This document shows, in pieces, positions 11,555 through 24,500 of a DNA stretch of 64,000 bases; the stretch's first letter is position 1; each line of letters starts with the position of its first letter. The stretch covers positions 47,803,335 through 47,867,334 of the forward strand of contig NC_134018.1 of assembly GCF_040712315.1 (NCBI RefSeq). Reading direction: 5' to 3'. The DNA comes from Castanea sativa (lineage: Eukaryota; Streptophyta; Magnoliopsida; Fagales; Fagaceae). Under the pieces are notes generated by a model that had not been told where the DNA came from, ran no database searches, and saw nothing but the letters and a program-made list of their open reading frames with translations. The translations under genes and the position numbers were made by a program.

Positions 11555-14155
11555 TCTGATGGTGTAGTTGTGGAAGTTTTATTTCTTGGCTTGGAGACAT
11601 GGCTGGGTGACTTGATGTTGCCACCAATAATTCTTATGATCTTACAGCGCTTGGAATTATTTGTGTGACTGGGATATACTTGATTGCGTTAGCATGCAAA
11701 AGAAATTTGAAATCTGAACCACTAAAGAACTATCTGGCAAAGTACTGAATTCAAGATTGGAGTATAGGTTGTGAGGTGACTCAGGTGAGCCCTGGTGATC
11801 CTTGGAATTTGTTTCCAGGATCTAGTTCATGCTCCAAGAATCAGCCATAAATGGCTACAAATTTTTGCACAGAGATATTAGAAAATGGTGAGCCACATTG
11901 AGTTTTGCTTCCCATACCTCCATCTCCAATACATGTATGGCATGATGTGTTAAGAGATCGCCCTTTGGTAAAATATATAAGGTTTGATGCTGAAGTTTAG
12001 GACTGGAGTTGCTTCATTGAATGTTTGCCAAAGCAGTTGTCCAGGAAATTTTTTGAATTACTTGATTCATTGGCATATATCTGCCTATCATTCTGCCAAT
12101 ATATGTTACATCAAGAGCTCGGGTGTATCTTCAGGTACTGCCATCTATCCTCAACTGAATGAATTTGGCATTTGTTTAGATTTACTCAACTTCTAGATTA
12201 CCTCCGTCTGTTACTGTAATGGTTGGTAAATTTGCACAGATATCCTATTTTCAAGCTCTAACTTTTCTATGCATCTCAAAAACTTGTCTCTGTTTATCTT
12301 CCCAGGGTTTGAAGATTTCCCTAAATCCTTCTTTCACATAATGAAAAACGCATATAATCAGTTGGTCATTTAATACTAGGGTTCTTTTATAGCAAACTCA
12401 TTTAAATTCATTTCAAGGCATACAGCAAGTGCTACCACATTGTCATTTGTACTAAAATATTTCCTATATTTGTGTGGAACAGTTGGTGTTTGTCACATTT
12501 GCAAGAGACTTTCTGGAAAATTTTGGAAGAGTATTTGTACAGAATCAGATTTCGTTTGAGCCTTTTTTTTTTTTTTTTTGTCATTCTTGAAGGCGACCTT
12601 TCAAACCATCTTTATTGTTTGGTATCCTGGGGTAATGATCTCAAGTTTGTGAAGTTTTAGAGTTTCATCAACTTGACAACAATGAGAAGACTCCAAAGTC
12701 CAAATGTTGTATTTTTTTAGTGGATAAGGCATCAAGAGGGTAGAGTTGTTCACATGGCTATCGGGGTTCATTAGAAGGGGCATTACGGGGTGTCTGTTTT
12801 TAGGGGCATCTCCTAAGTGTACCTATTTTTGTTTTTGGTTTTTTTCATTTATTTTTTATTTTTCGACTTTGTAAATATGCATCATATTTCTTTCTCTGTC
12901 TCTATCTCCCTGGCGATTGTTGTAAAATGGCTGTTGAGAAATTTGCTTCATGTATGTTTTAGAGTTTAAATGGCTCTTAAAAATTTTGCTACATGTATAT
13001 CTTTAGTGTTTGATTTTAAATAGAAGTATAAAGTTTCTAAGCTCTTCAGGCTCTTTTTCTTCTTTGTTGGGACACTTGTGAAATGTGAGTAATCGGCTCT
13101 TGCCTGCAACGCAACAAATAAAATGCATGTGCAGTGACCTGAAGTTATACTTTGGTTGTGGGTTGGGTAGCGTGGCGCCATCAATCCATAATTTCAGGAA
13201 CTTGACGTTCTCTCCTCAACAATTACAAGTCTGAAGTCATACTTAGGTTGTGGATCTAGACTTATTGCCTTCTTGTAGCACTAATAAGCAGGCTACATTG
13301 GTCAAAGAGCCTCTGTGACATTGTCTGATCTATCTTTACGGGAGGAACTTCGAAAATATGGATTCTCTTCCAACTTTTTTGTAAACAAATAAAAAGTCTA
13401 CGTTGGATTTGTGAGACCATATATCACTCTCTCTCTCTCTCTCTCTCATTTGCTTATGTTATGCACATAAAACCCATAACAATGTGCTATGATAGTTTAG
13501 GGGGGCATTGGACACGAACTTCTGTTCCTAAGTTTGAATTTTAGCTTACTGCTGCTCTGCCCTCGTTCAGTTACCTAACCTGTCTGGAAATCCCATGAAA
13601 ATAAAACGTAAACTTGTCACCAAGAAGACAACTATGCATTGAGTGCGGAGCAACGGTAAGCCTCGGGGAGTATCCTTGGTTGGTATAGAAAAAACAAGCG
13701 ACTCAAATACTCCCCAAAAAAGTACTAGTTTTCAACTGAAACAATCTACTACTTTCCAGCCCCTGAAAAAACCAAATGATGCTCAATAATCTGCGGTATT
13801 CCCTCAAAATACAAAAACCTTTTTCCCATTTTTTGCCTTTTCCTCTTTTAACTGATGAGCGTTAATTCGAGTAACAAGCTTGATTTATGTATATGTAACA
13901 TGCGATTGTAGAATTTTTTTATATTTTTATTTGCTTAAACTTTCAATTGTTTGTCAATGCTTTATATATACATATATTAGAAATTTTATTCATAAACTTT
14001 AAAAAATAAATGTACATCATCTGTTATAATAACAGCAAAACAAAATGATATGTCCTCTAAACAGTCATTAACATTACATAATTACCCAGGAAGCCATCAT
14101 CTAACCATCATGCACCAGCCCCCAAAATTATCTTTGGGTTCATCTTAATTCTTAG
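11555..14155. other. 3' region of the helical-repeat gene and intergenic DNA
   Basis: Directly after the TAA comes probable 3' UTR. No canonical polyadenylation signal could be pinned down with confidence. Further on there are a T-run (12563-12581), a 43-base imperfect tandem pair at about 12925-13015 and a (CT)n run at 13427-13448. No ORF here resembles a known protein. Confidence 0.6.
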
Positions 14156-14440
14156 TATCTGTTTGGATTACACGTTTAACTGTGCATTTTTGCGTTCACG
14201 TTTTCTTCTCTCTTTTTTTTTTCTTCGGCTGCTGCATGCGTCAGGGGACAAATTCCACTGTTTATGCTACTGTTCATAAACAGTGGTCATATATTGTTGA
14301 CTTTTCAGCCATTTTCATCACATCTGTGTACTGTTCACAAAACTCACAAACTTCACTTTTCAACAACTTTTTCATTAAAAATGGATCTTACGATATTATT
14401 CATACATTTAAAAATTATTTTATTACAGTATTTTCAATGG
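14156..14440. mobile_element. TIR-type MITE, same family as 61991-62261
   Basis: Starts near CTGTTTGGATTACACG and shares a long body with the copy at 61991: CTGTTCA.., a TTTTTCATTAAAAATGG-type block, ACATTTAAAAATTATTTT and TACAGTATTTTCA. The right terminus is degraded here, so the inverted repeat is incomplete. It lies between the helical-repeat gene and ALY. Confidence 0.55.
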
Positions 14441-15061
14441 TATCCTAAGCACCAATCTACCAAAAGTGATACCAGAAGAGCTGGGTTGTGGGCCCGCTGT
14501 CCCTTATTTGCGGCCCTAGCTCAAAGAAGAACGACTTTATTTATTTATTTATATATTTTTTTTGAGAGGTATGAAAGAGAACAATGATCTTTGATAGAAA
14601 ACCAGCGTCAAAAGGAGTCAAAGAAAGCGGAGAAGAAAAGGCTAACTGCTTATAATTCAAACGGCCAAACAAGTATCAATGAAGTATCAGCAATTTCAAA
14701 GGAATAGTACTAGTGACCAATCCAAAAGGATGTAATATTTCCAGATCAGGTAAAAGTAACTTTCAAAGTTTCAACTACTATTATATTACTGAACAGGTCA
14801 TGCACATAAGCAGCCTGGGCATTGCAAGACAAAAACCGACCCATGAAGTCAGCATCCGTCACAATTACAAACTAAACTACGTTGTTAAATTCGAGGAAGC
14901 AAACAAGAACTAAAGCCGTACCGGATATATGTATATTACTGGTATCCTCTAATTGGCATTTCGACTGTCTGAAAATACAGTACTTCAGGCGAAACAGCCA
15001 ACATACTTGAAAGATTCATCAGCCAAGCAAGGTAACAACGAAAATCAACTATGAAGAGACT

Positions 15062-15262
15062 TCAATTTATTTGCATAGCTTCAAGGCGGTATTTCTCCAA
15101 GTCAGCATCAAGATCCTCTGCAGACAACTTCTCAACAGGACCTTTTGCTCGTGCACGGCCCCTTGCAGATCCACCGCCAATGCCACCAGCACCACCACGA
15201 ACCCAACCTCCAGGAGCAGGCCTTCCTCTGTCCAAATAAATAATCAGAATTATGTTGATCAG

Positions 15263-15294
<32 letters not shown>

Positions 15295-17749
15295 TTGCAT
15301 GTGAGTTTTACCAAATGCAAAGTTAAGGATTAAACACTGATGACTTGAGAACAAAGCTTATTTACATATTTTCCCAAAATTAATAAAGATCTGTTTACAT
15401 TTTTCTCATTTTCATCAGTCAATTAGAGATGCACACTTCACTAAAGAGAGTTGCCATGGCTCAAACATTATGCCCTGCTGTTAAGTAGTAAGTGCTTTGA
15501 ACTGATGGGGGAAGGAGAAAATTTACAAAATTACACTGACCTCAAATTACAGCGCTTATTTTAGTGTTTCACTCAATTACAGTGATGCAATACATCAATC
15601 AGTCTTCCTTTACTTCCCTCATTTAAAGGAAATAAAATTAAGCATCAAAAATAAAATGCCTTGTTTGATAACTATCAAGAGTGCAAAAATTATAGGCCAA
15701 AGTACATTGTTGGTCTCTAAAATTTAGCTCATTAGCAATTTTAGTACTTGAAGTTTAAAGTGATTGTTTTTAGTCCATTAAAAAACTTAATGTAATTGAT
15801 TTCAGACCATAACAAACTTAAGGCAATTGCTTTCAATCCCTATGGAATAATGTCGTGTCAATTTTTAGTTTGACGACATCATTTAAGGGACAAAACATGA
15901 TTACTTTAATCATCAAGGACTAATATTGTTCATGGACTAATATTTAATGACCAACAGTATACTTAAGCCAAAATTAAATGACCACTAATAATCTGCCCAC
16001 CAGATGGAATTCATGGATGAGTATATAAAATCAGAGAAAAACGGAATTGATTACATTACTCCATAGTCCATACCTTCTGAAGGCAAAATTTGGTTTTCCT
16101 AATATGCTGTTTGGAAAAGGTGGCACAACAGGAGGAGTAACCAGATTCACTCCTACAAGCTCAATTTTCATTGGCTTCCCATCGAGCTGAACATTGTTGT
16201 ATCTCTTGATAGCTGCTAGAGCATCTGCCTGGCGTAAAAAGACAACTTCTGCCGTTCCCTAAACAAAAACAATCTTATTAAGTCACTGGAACACAAAAAA
16301 AAAAAATTCAAATCAAATCTACAGAAGAACCTAACTGAGTAAATGCCATAAAGATACCTTTGATCTTCCACTCCTATCATAATGGATTGAATATCTTTTC
16401 AGGTCCCCAATCTCACAGAAAAGTACCTGCAAAGATACACTCTCACTTAGATGCCAATGGTATACAATTTGAAGACATGATGCAAGATATAATAGGATTG
16501 GTCCATAACACAACAAGCTAGCTAAAAGGGTAGCCATTAAAATTTCACATAATCAAGAAGTCTCACAAAATGATGAATTTTTGTCGGGCAGGATCATCAA
16601 TTGTCAGCACAAAATGGTTAGAATTCAACAGTAGCCCATAGAGACCATGCATGTTTTTGCACATGTCCATATGAATGACCTGCTTGCACTGAAACACACA
16701 CCCTTGAAGATGGCAAAGTAGGCTCCAACTACTGAAACCCCAAAAAAAAAAAAAAAACTGACATAAATTACACAAGTTAAACCTTTTTATCACAAGCCAT
16801 ATCTATCCAACAATGAGTACATTGGCAACCCTTATTCTTCTGTAAAAAGAATCTTGAGAGACAAGAGGCCAGAAATGACATATTCTCCACCCTTCCAAAC
16901 CTCTCATTCCAGATTAAATTAATCGTCCGACAGTCTAAAAAATGACCCATTTCAAGTAGAAACTCCAGACAAATCAGAGACATCATCAACCTCACCATTC
17001 ACCACCCAAATAAAGATTCCAAAAGGATATTCACCAATATCCACGAACGACCATTCTCAAACCCCTTGATGAAAATATCCAACCCCATCTACTTGCTTAA
17101 CGCTATAGAATGCCCATAGCCTAAGATTCTCTAACTTCAGTCAAGCTCTGATAAAACAGCATACAAAATCCCCAAAACCATGCCGGAACTTCATTCCTCC
17201 TCCTCCAATCAAAAACACACTTAAGTTTCCCCTTATAGCAACTCTGCCAGACCTAAGAATAAATAAATAAAACCGCATATCTGTGTTGCTAAAACCACAC
17301 ACATTAAACAAAACAAAACAAGAAAATAATAATAATTAATTACAAATTTACAACTATTTCCATAAACTATAAGTTATTTTCAATCTGCTCTAAACTATAA
17401 ATTTTTGCAATCAACACCCTCCATCTAAAAATGAGAGTTAAAACTGACAAACTAGTGAGCCAATTGGGTGATGCAGTGGTGGGTACGTACATTAATATGT
17501 CAAATTTCAACCGAATCAGCTCACTGACCCGTTAATTCTAACATTAATTTTGTACGGCGAGGTGGGGATTGCAAAATAATCTCGAATTATGTCCTTAATT
17601 GCAACATTTAGTAGTTTAGGGTACACCCAATAGTTTAAGACACATATAGCTACAATTAACTCTGAATACTTAAACTAAGCAGCAAAAGGTTAAAACAACA
17701 ACAACAACAACAATAACACAAATATAATATAATAAATCAAACACAGAAT

Positions 17750-17810
<61 letters not shown>

Positions 17811-18356
17811 TACCTTAATGTCGTCATTAGTAACACCGTACTCTAAGTTTGATATATATAGTTTGGTACCGTCCTCTGAGTTGTTAATGTTAGATCCACC
17901 ACCAACACCAACACCAACACCGCCACCCACACCCAACACCACTTGTTGTGTCAACATCGGATTCATCACTTGCATTCCCTGCCCATTTTTTTCAAATTCA
18001 CTATTTCAATATCAACTCAATCACATACAAAACCCTAGCCCCCCACCCCAATATTATTTGATAGTAACATTTATATAAACCCTAGCGAGTAGCGACTTTT
18101 GCTAGGTCATTTTATTTTGAACTTTCTTACTCTCCAAGAAATGAAAAGAGAGAGAGAGAGAGTGACAGGCCTGTGGAGCGTAGTACGGTGCGGTTCTTTG
18201 AAAGTTGCGGTTGGGGAAGCGGCGGTCTGGGCCTGGGCCTGGGCCGGGACCGGAGGAACGGCCTCGGCCACGGGAATTAGAATTACCATTGTACCCTCCG
18301 GATCTTCGGCTATTCTTGATCATGTCGTCGAGGGACATGTCCAGCTTGTTGGCCAT
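15062..18356 (-). CDS. ALY: ALY/REF mRNA export adaptor (THO complex subunit 4-like)
   Basis: Five exons on the minus strand: 18356-18171, 17978-17814, 16426-16358, 16258-16074 and 15227-15062 (TGA), 256 aa. Domains in order: N-terminal UAP56-binding motif [14 protein letters not shown] (residues 5-18), an RG/GPGP-rich stretch, one RRM with RNP2 LYISNL and RNP1 KGTAEVVF, a Gly/Arg-rich region, and a C-terminal second UAP56-binding motif ([12 protein letters not shown]). ALY proteins recruit spliced mRNA to the export receptor in the nucleus through the UAP56 helicase. The region between exon 1 and the RRM is Gly/Val-rich and unlike Arabidopsis ALY1. The first junction is uncertain: a GC donor after 18171, or a GT donor after 18167 joined to an acceptor ten bases further into exon 2; both keep frame. 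Family assignment is secure, but the exact paralogue is not. Confidence 0.93.
15264..15289. repeat. (GA)n microsatellite
   Basis: About thirteen GA units just upstream (in gene sense) of the last exon of the minus-strand ALY gene, about 37 bases from the acceptor. Confidence 0.9.
15695..15969. mobile_element. Mutator-type MITE in an ALY intron
   Basis: Inverted ends GGCcaaagtacattgttggtc and, reversed, GGCttaagtatactgttggtc bracket 275 bases. The flanks carry a 9-base near-duplication, AAAATTATA (15686-15694) and AAAATTAAA (15970-15978), one mismatch. A 9-base target duplication fits Mutator-like elements. No coding capacity. Confidence 0.7.
16436..17812. other. ALY intron 2 with decayed unknown sequence and (AT)n run
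   Basis: The intron holds a 45-base AT dinucleotide run (about 17764-17808) close to the donor. A stretch at about 16560-17260 has open minus-strand segments that look like worn-out coding or transposon DNA but match no family I can name. A stretch at 17340-17640 resembles MITE-type noncoding repeat. Nothing intact was found. Confidence 0.5.
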
Positions 18357-18615
18357 TTTCAGCGAAGAGTGTGACTGTGTGTGTGTTTGAGCTTGGTGAT
18401 TGGGGCTTTAGGGTTTTGGCATCACTGTGAGAGAGAGAGGTTTTTGTTGATTGTTTTTCGGCTTTTTGCAGAGAGAAGTGGTGTGATGTTTGGGTTACAT
18501 TTCCGTGAGAGACAGCTGAATAAATGTTGTGGGCCTGGGCCGGACTGCTGGCTACTGAGTCTTCATCTCTTCATTCTCGTGTCTTCTTTGTTTTGACAAG
18601 GGAAAGAGTCAAAAA

Positions 18616-18772
18616 GTGTAATAACACGAAACTTTCTACAACTTTGTCACAACTTTGCTATGTCGTATGACAAGTGAACGGTGAAAACATGGACCTATTA
18701 TTCTATTTTCACAATTCTCAGGTTATCACATAGCAAAGTCATGACAAAGTTGTAAAAAGGTTTGTGATACTA
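18616..18772. mobile_element. Long inverted-repeat MITE upstream of ALY
   Basis: Arms at about 18616-18669 and 18723-18772 are reverse complements over some 50 bases; each holds TACAACTTTGTCA and ACTTTGCTATGT. A spacer of about 55 bases separates them. No clear target duplication was found. It lies about 260 bases upstream of the ALY start codon. Confidence 0.7.
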
Positions 18773-20854
18773 GACTTGCTCAAAAAATAAAGTGTAAGAA
18801 AAATTATTTTTATAGGTCACATTTTTTTCAATTAATACATTAAATCTCAATTTTGTTCCTGATAATTGTTCATTGAATAGTTCAAATATACATTTATGCT
18901 TAGAAATAAAGTAGTGTTATAAATAAGTAAACAAGTGTTTTTTTGTATAAATTATTTTTATTGGTTGATTTGGTTTAAAAATAAATTGGGCAACAAATAT
19001 TTCCCTACCTTAGACCCTGCCTCCAGAGACCCTCTGACATGGAATTTGACAATGGTAGGAAAAAAATAGAATATTAGGAATACTACATTGTGCATTTCTA
19101 AAATCATATCAATCTATTTTGAAATGAGTAGATTGGATCCTATCAAATTATCAATATTTAAATAAATGTTGATTGTTGTCATTTTTGTATGTATTTATAT
19201 CATTGATGATTTGACAAAATTATACCCACTAGTTTTAATATATATATATATATATATATATACTTTGATAGAATCTTAACAAACTCTTACTAAATCAAAC
19301 CACCTTAACTAGAAGGACAATATTTTGATCCAAACTGATTTAAAGGATAGTTTATCAAATTCACTAGTTGGAAACTCAAATCGATATACAGGTACATATT
19401 TAGTGATGAGTAATGACCTATAAATAGTCATGTAACTTATTTAAATATGATCCATGCAAGTTCATCAAAATCTAATCCACTCCTTTTAAATTAGATGAAT
19501 AAAATTTTAAAAACTTATTGGTAAATTAGAGTATCTTAATCAAAATAAATTTTTTTTTTCCAGACTAGTTTAGAGTATAGTTCATCAAACTCACTCTATG
19601 GAAATTCAAGTGGATATTCCCATGTTCTTAAAAAGGAAAAAAGAAAGAAAAAGAATATCTATGTGTATTTTTATTCACATAACTTGCGGCGGGCTGAAAT
19701 TGGCTGAATTATATTTCGACCACACACAATTAATTTTTAGAGATGGGATGCCAATCAACCTTAGTTACCCCTTTCTTTTTAACAAATTAATGGAGAATTA
19801 CTTTGAATGTGTGCTTTGTATATATACAAGTCAAGAAAAACATAACAATTCACATCTAGGATTAATTTAACAATGCTCCTTGGTTTGTGGCCAGGGTGAA
19901 GGTTCTCACTTGTTCTAGTATGCCAATATTCTCACTCTCTATTTATCTTTCTTACAATTCTCGATCCCCTTTTTTAGAGGGATCTCTTTCTTTTATATAG
20001 TCATCCAGGTTGGATCATGGCCTTCCACTTTGAGGCCCAAGGCTCATTTCCTCTAATACTTGTCCCATTAGGGCCTTACTAGGAGGAATCTTTGTTGGTT
20101 GTGAGTTGTGATGACATTGTTCAGATGTCATTCCAGCATTAATGCGATTAACTAAGTGGGTGTAGAGTATTGAATGCAAAGGTAATGGATGCTTTATATG
20201 TACTCTTCCTTCAACTTAATGACAAACCTTCATTCCTTTCTTCAGTTGCGTGTCTGGTGGTCCTTAGAACTAGACCTCGGCTCTTCCAGGGATGTATCAG
20301 TATCCTTGGGATCCTCGGGCACTCCAATCTTCTCGGGTTTGTGGTTGCGTTGTCATATTTGCTCTGAGGACTCCTTGACATAACTTCTTGAGGTGTGCTC
20401 CTTTGGTCTTGACCTCTTCTCACTCATTCTGTCATCGGTTTCTCGTCCTCCCACATAACTTATTTAACAATCGTGTTAATTGTTTATAAAAAGGGAAAAA
20501 AAATTCTTGTTACTTTTTTAGAAGAATACTTATGTTACTTATTTATGGTTTAATATATCAAGTTTTGTTTAGAGTTTTAACAAAAGGACTAATTAATTTT
20601 GGTGTAGGTGGAGATTAAATTGCAAATATCTTATTCAATCATAAAAAACTTTAATATATCATGTAATTTAAAAAAAAACATATGAATAAGTTTATGAGCT
20701 GTTTTTTAGAGGAAGCTTTGTCATAATTGGAAAACTTTGTTTTTATAAAAAAGTACATATGATATTTGTAAGAACAATTTATATTTTATGATCAAAAGTG
20801 GATAGGTGTTACCATTACAACTTTGATGTGGCAAACCATAAAAGTGATTGTCTG
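18773..20854. other. Intergenic DNA with (TA)n and possible LTR fragment
   Basis: Contains a (TA)n run at 19241-19262. Bases 19880-20455 form a less AT-rich block with pyrimidine-rich, LTR-like character (possible solo LTR of a Gypsy-type element), but no TG...CA borders or primer site were fixed, so this is a guess. No gene is seen. Confidence 0.35.
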
Positions 20855-21069
20855 TAGGGATGGCAATTTAGATCCGGCCCGCGGATACCCGGCCCGGCCC
20901 GACCCTAATGGACCGGATTTTACCCGGCCCGATAAAGAATAGGGTCGGGTATGGGTTTTTAAAAAAACCCGATTAATAATCGGGCCGGGTCTGGGTTCCG
21001 GGTCTTGGCCCGCGGGTCGGGTCCGGGTATACAAAAACCCGGCCCGAACCCGACCCGTTGCCATTCCTA
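20855..21069. mobile_element. hAT-type MITE with intact 8-bp target duplication
   Basis: Ends TAGGGATGGCAA and TTGCCATTCCTA form an inverted repeat (one mismatch) around 215 bases rich in CGGCCCG/CCGGGTC blocks. The exact 8-base direct repeat ATTGTCTG lies at 20847-20854 and 21070-21077. An 8-base duplication and short TIRs point to hAT transposition. The open frames across it (Pro/Arg/Gly-rich) are by-products of the GC-rich repeats. Confidence 0.85.
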
Positions 21070-21513
21070 ATTGTCTGTGATTTACACATAGAGTTACAAT
21101 TTTTTTTCCACTGCTCGCACTTTTCCATATCATCACAATTGTAATAAAGAAATTGTGAAATAATTTGTGTTACTAAATTTTTTCAAAAAAAAGAAAAAAA
21201 AAGGAAAAGGAAAAGGAAAAGGAGCAGATGTCACTAATGAAGAGAGAGAGAGAAAGAAAGAAATTTTCTTCGGGCAAAAGGTCTACTGACATTCTTCTAC
21301 AAAGGACGGCAGTGACGAGCATTAACGAGCAATAATAAACGAACAAGGCCAGTAATTTTAGTACAAACCAAGGGTATTTTAGTCATTTTCCACAAGCAGC
21401 TACGACACCGGCCCAAGCTTTCGCTCTCTTCAATTCTGTGCGTTCTCTCACACTGCCCACCCCCCCTCCCTCTTTCCTCTTCAATTCCTCACTGCTCCGT
21501 TTTTTCCGTGCCT

Positions 21514-21520
21514 TATATAA
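21514..21520 (+). promoter_or_regulatory. TATA box of the ZFC3H1-type gene
   Basis: TATATAA lies 48 bases before the start codon at 21568, in a CT-rich context (CCGCTCTCT follows). Spacing leaves room for a short 5' leader of roughly 20-25 bases. Inferred from sequence only. Confidence 0.55.
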
Positions 21521-21567
21521 CCGCTCTCTAGAGAGAGAAAGCTTGCTTTTGTCTTCTAGAGAGAGAA

Positions 21568-24500
21568 ATGGAGGAGATCGATGAAGCTAAGGCAAAAGCC
21601 ACTGCGTCAGAGCCTACAAATTCGAATCCCAACACGGAGCTCTCCGAAAAGCCTTCCAAAGCCAAAGAAGAAGGCGAGCTATCTTCCGACGATGTCGACG
21701 ACGACGAAGACGACGTATTGCTCTCCAAAACCCTAGCTCATATTCAAACTTTCAGCTAGTTTTATTGTATTTTTGGTTTCATCGAGTTCAATGCTTGATT
21801 TTTGTGTTTATGTGCCGTTTCTCATTACTTGGCCTCTGTTTGGTTGCTGACAAAACAGAGGAAAATAGAGGAAACCACTCTTTTTTGTGTGTGTTCTTCT
21901 TCAGTTTTTTCCACTGATAATGAGCTTTCACTTAGAACAAGATACATAGTTGTATTAGGTCGAGTAGTCACAAATGATAATGAGTCCGAGATTTAGAAGC
22001 TCCAATTTATTTTTCTTTTTGTACAATTTTAGCTTCCACACAGCCTTACCGAAAATTTTATTAGTTAATTTTTAGTTTGTTTAAGATTTAATGGTTCGCA
22101 ATTTGTTGATTTTTATATATCTTAATACATGTTCATATTTAGCGTGAATAATTTTTAGGGTTCTTAACATTTTGAAATTGAGAATATTACATTTTTTTTT
22201 TCCTTCATTTCGTTGTAGTGATATTGATGTTCTTATAAGGAGCTTCCTTGATTTTCCTTTTTACTTTAATTTTTGTTTGAAAATGTTGTGGAAGATGATT
22301 TTGAATTCAAAATTCTGGCCCACAGGAAAATCCTGTTGGCTCTGCTGCACAGTCTGTTGGTACTGTTGCACCGCCTTCAGGGCCCGTGCCAGTTTTTTCA
22401 GCAAACAAAGGCGCCCAAGGCATTCCGCCAGGTAAATCTCTCAAGCCAAACACAAGGATAGTAAGTGTGATTGTTCTTTTTTTTTTTTTTGGGGGGGGGG
22501 GGGGGAAGCTTAGGTTTGGTTTAATGGCCAAGTTCATTAGTTTCCATTGAAAGAGCATGACATTAATGAAAAAAGATCAAGATCTATCATCCTACATGTC
22601 TCTTTCATTGTTTAATGTTTGACAAATTTGATCATTTTGCTGATGTTAATATTGAACTATTTTCTCAGTTTTGATCAATAGTTTGATAACTTCTGGACCA
22701 TTCATAAACTCTAATAAAGTTTAGTTAATTGAGACTGAAAACGACCTTTTTAATTGAGATTGGGAGCCTTGGTGTCAACTTTTCACTATTTCCAAAACTA
22801 CCACGGCTGTTTAGTTCAAGTTGATTTTCCCAAACACAAAAATTAAGGAGAAAAAAATAGTTGACAAATGATTATAGTTGACAAATGATAAAAAGGTAAA
22901 ATATAAATAGTCAAAATGAAAAAATCTCATATTTATTTGACTCCCATACCCACATTTAGTCTATAATTGTAACTATCAGTAATTTAAAATTTTGATAAAA
23001 CTATAATTACTGAAATTTTCAAAATTCTGTTACATCTAAACAGTTTTTGTTTGTTTGTTTGTTTTGTTTTTGGTTTTTTGTGAACATGAATGAAATTACA
23101 AAAATCCGAGTATGTGTGTAGCACATGCATTAGGCTAGTAAGTTCTTATTCAATTGTCGCACATTTGATCTACTAAGTGAGGGCTATAAAATTTTGAACC
23201 CAGTATTTGATTTTCTAATTGATGTAAGAGAACCTAATGAAGCTTGTTGTATTATTTTCATTACCCTATGTGTCAGGATGTTTTGTATAGAGTACAGCCA
23301 GGAGCCTGTGGCTTAGTGACATTGCTTGGTCTCCTTTAGGTGGAGAACCATGGTTCAAATTGTTACAATTTAATTTTATATGGAAAAAAAGTTTCACATA
23401 GAGTACCCAACCTCGGATTTGCGCCCAAAATTGCAAACTGACTTTGTTTGGAGCTTTTTTTTGTCACTGCGATGTTCTTATTAATGTGAGAGTAGATGTT
23501 ATCTTGCATTGTATATGAAATAATTAATTCACAGATGTATGTAAAGTAAATTGATAAGTGAATATGTCTAGAATTTTTTTTTTATACAAGTAATGTAATT
23601 TTATTGAAGCAAAAAAAACCACCCTGTAAATGCAAGCTAGCCTAAAGAAATACAAAAGAATGAGAATTTTTTTTTGATAAGTAACGATAAAAATATATTA
23701 GAGAAGAACACAGCCCCGTACATAGGAAATGTACTAAAGAGGCAAAAACATCAAGAAACCAAATTACAATGATCAAGCAAAATAGGAAGGGAAAGACAAG
23801 AAAAAGATGGTAAAACTAAACACCATTCCAGAAGAGTAAAAAAGAAAAAAGACTTAATCTCAAGAATGGACCGATCGCGACCCTCAAAACTTCTAGAATT
23901 CCGTTCCCGCCAGATACACCACATCAAACAGTGCGGCACCATCCTCCAAATCACTATATTGTGATGATGCCTGAAATTGCAAGCCCAACAATCCAATAGA
24001 TCCACTACCCTTTGCGGCATCACCCAACAAATACCAAACAAGCAAAAGACCATACTCCACATCTCAAAAGCTATAGGACAAAAGAATGAGAATTACAAGC
24101 AAAAAGGTAGAGAAGCTATGAAATCTATCTGTGTATCTTTTATGTAGAATCTACTAATAAAAAAAAGTGTATCTTTTATGTAGAATTATATCCTCTTGCC
24201 ATCATACTCCTCTTTGTTCTCTTGCACTTGCCTCAAGATCAAGACTATTGTCATACGTTCTTTTTCCTTTTAAATTTGTAATAATCTGATCCTCTCAGCA
24301 TATCATTTATTTACATTGTGATGGTGGGGTTGGATTTGAGGCTATACATCCGATCTCTTTCTAAATTTGAATCTTTCATGGTGCTTTCTTATGGTTTGGA
24401 AAGTGTTCATTTTTTCTTTCCTTTTATTTATTAAATTACCTTTTGGGATTTGGTATAAATATTCTTCTTTTATAAGTATCTTTCTTAGGATTATATCTAA

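Noticed and set aside
16560..17260. Possible LINE or nested gene in ALY intron 2
   Set aside because: Open minus-strand segments exist but no recognisable reverse transcriptase or other motif; kept only as unknown decayed sequence.
17764..17808. AT dinucleotide run as a regulatory element
   Set aside because: A plain microsatellite near an intron border; no evidence of regulation.
20792..21136. Minus-strand ORF of 114 codons rich in Arg, Pro and Gly
   Set aside because: It runs through the CGGCCCG-type repeats of the hAT MITE with defined ends and target duplication; repeat-driven frame, not a gene.
22172..22461. Overlapping ORFs across exon 2 of the zinc-finger gene
   Set aside because: Shadow frames; the exon frame ENPVGSAAQS joins in phase with both neighbours.
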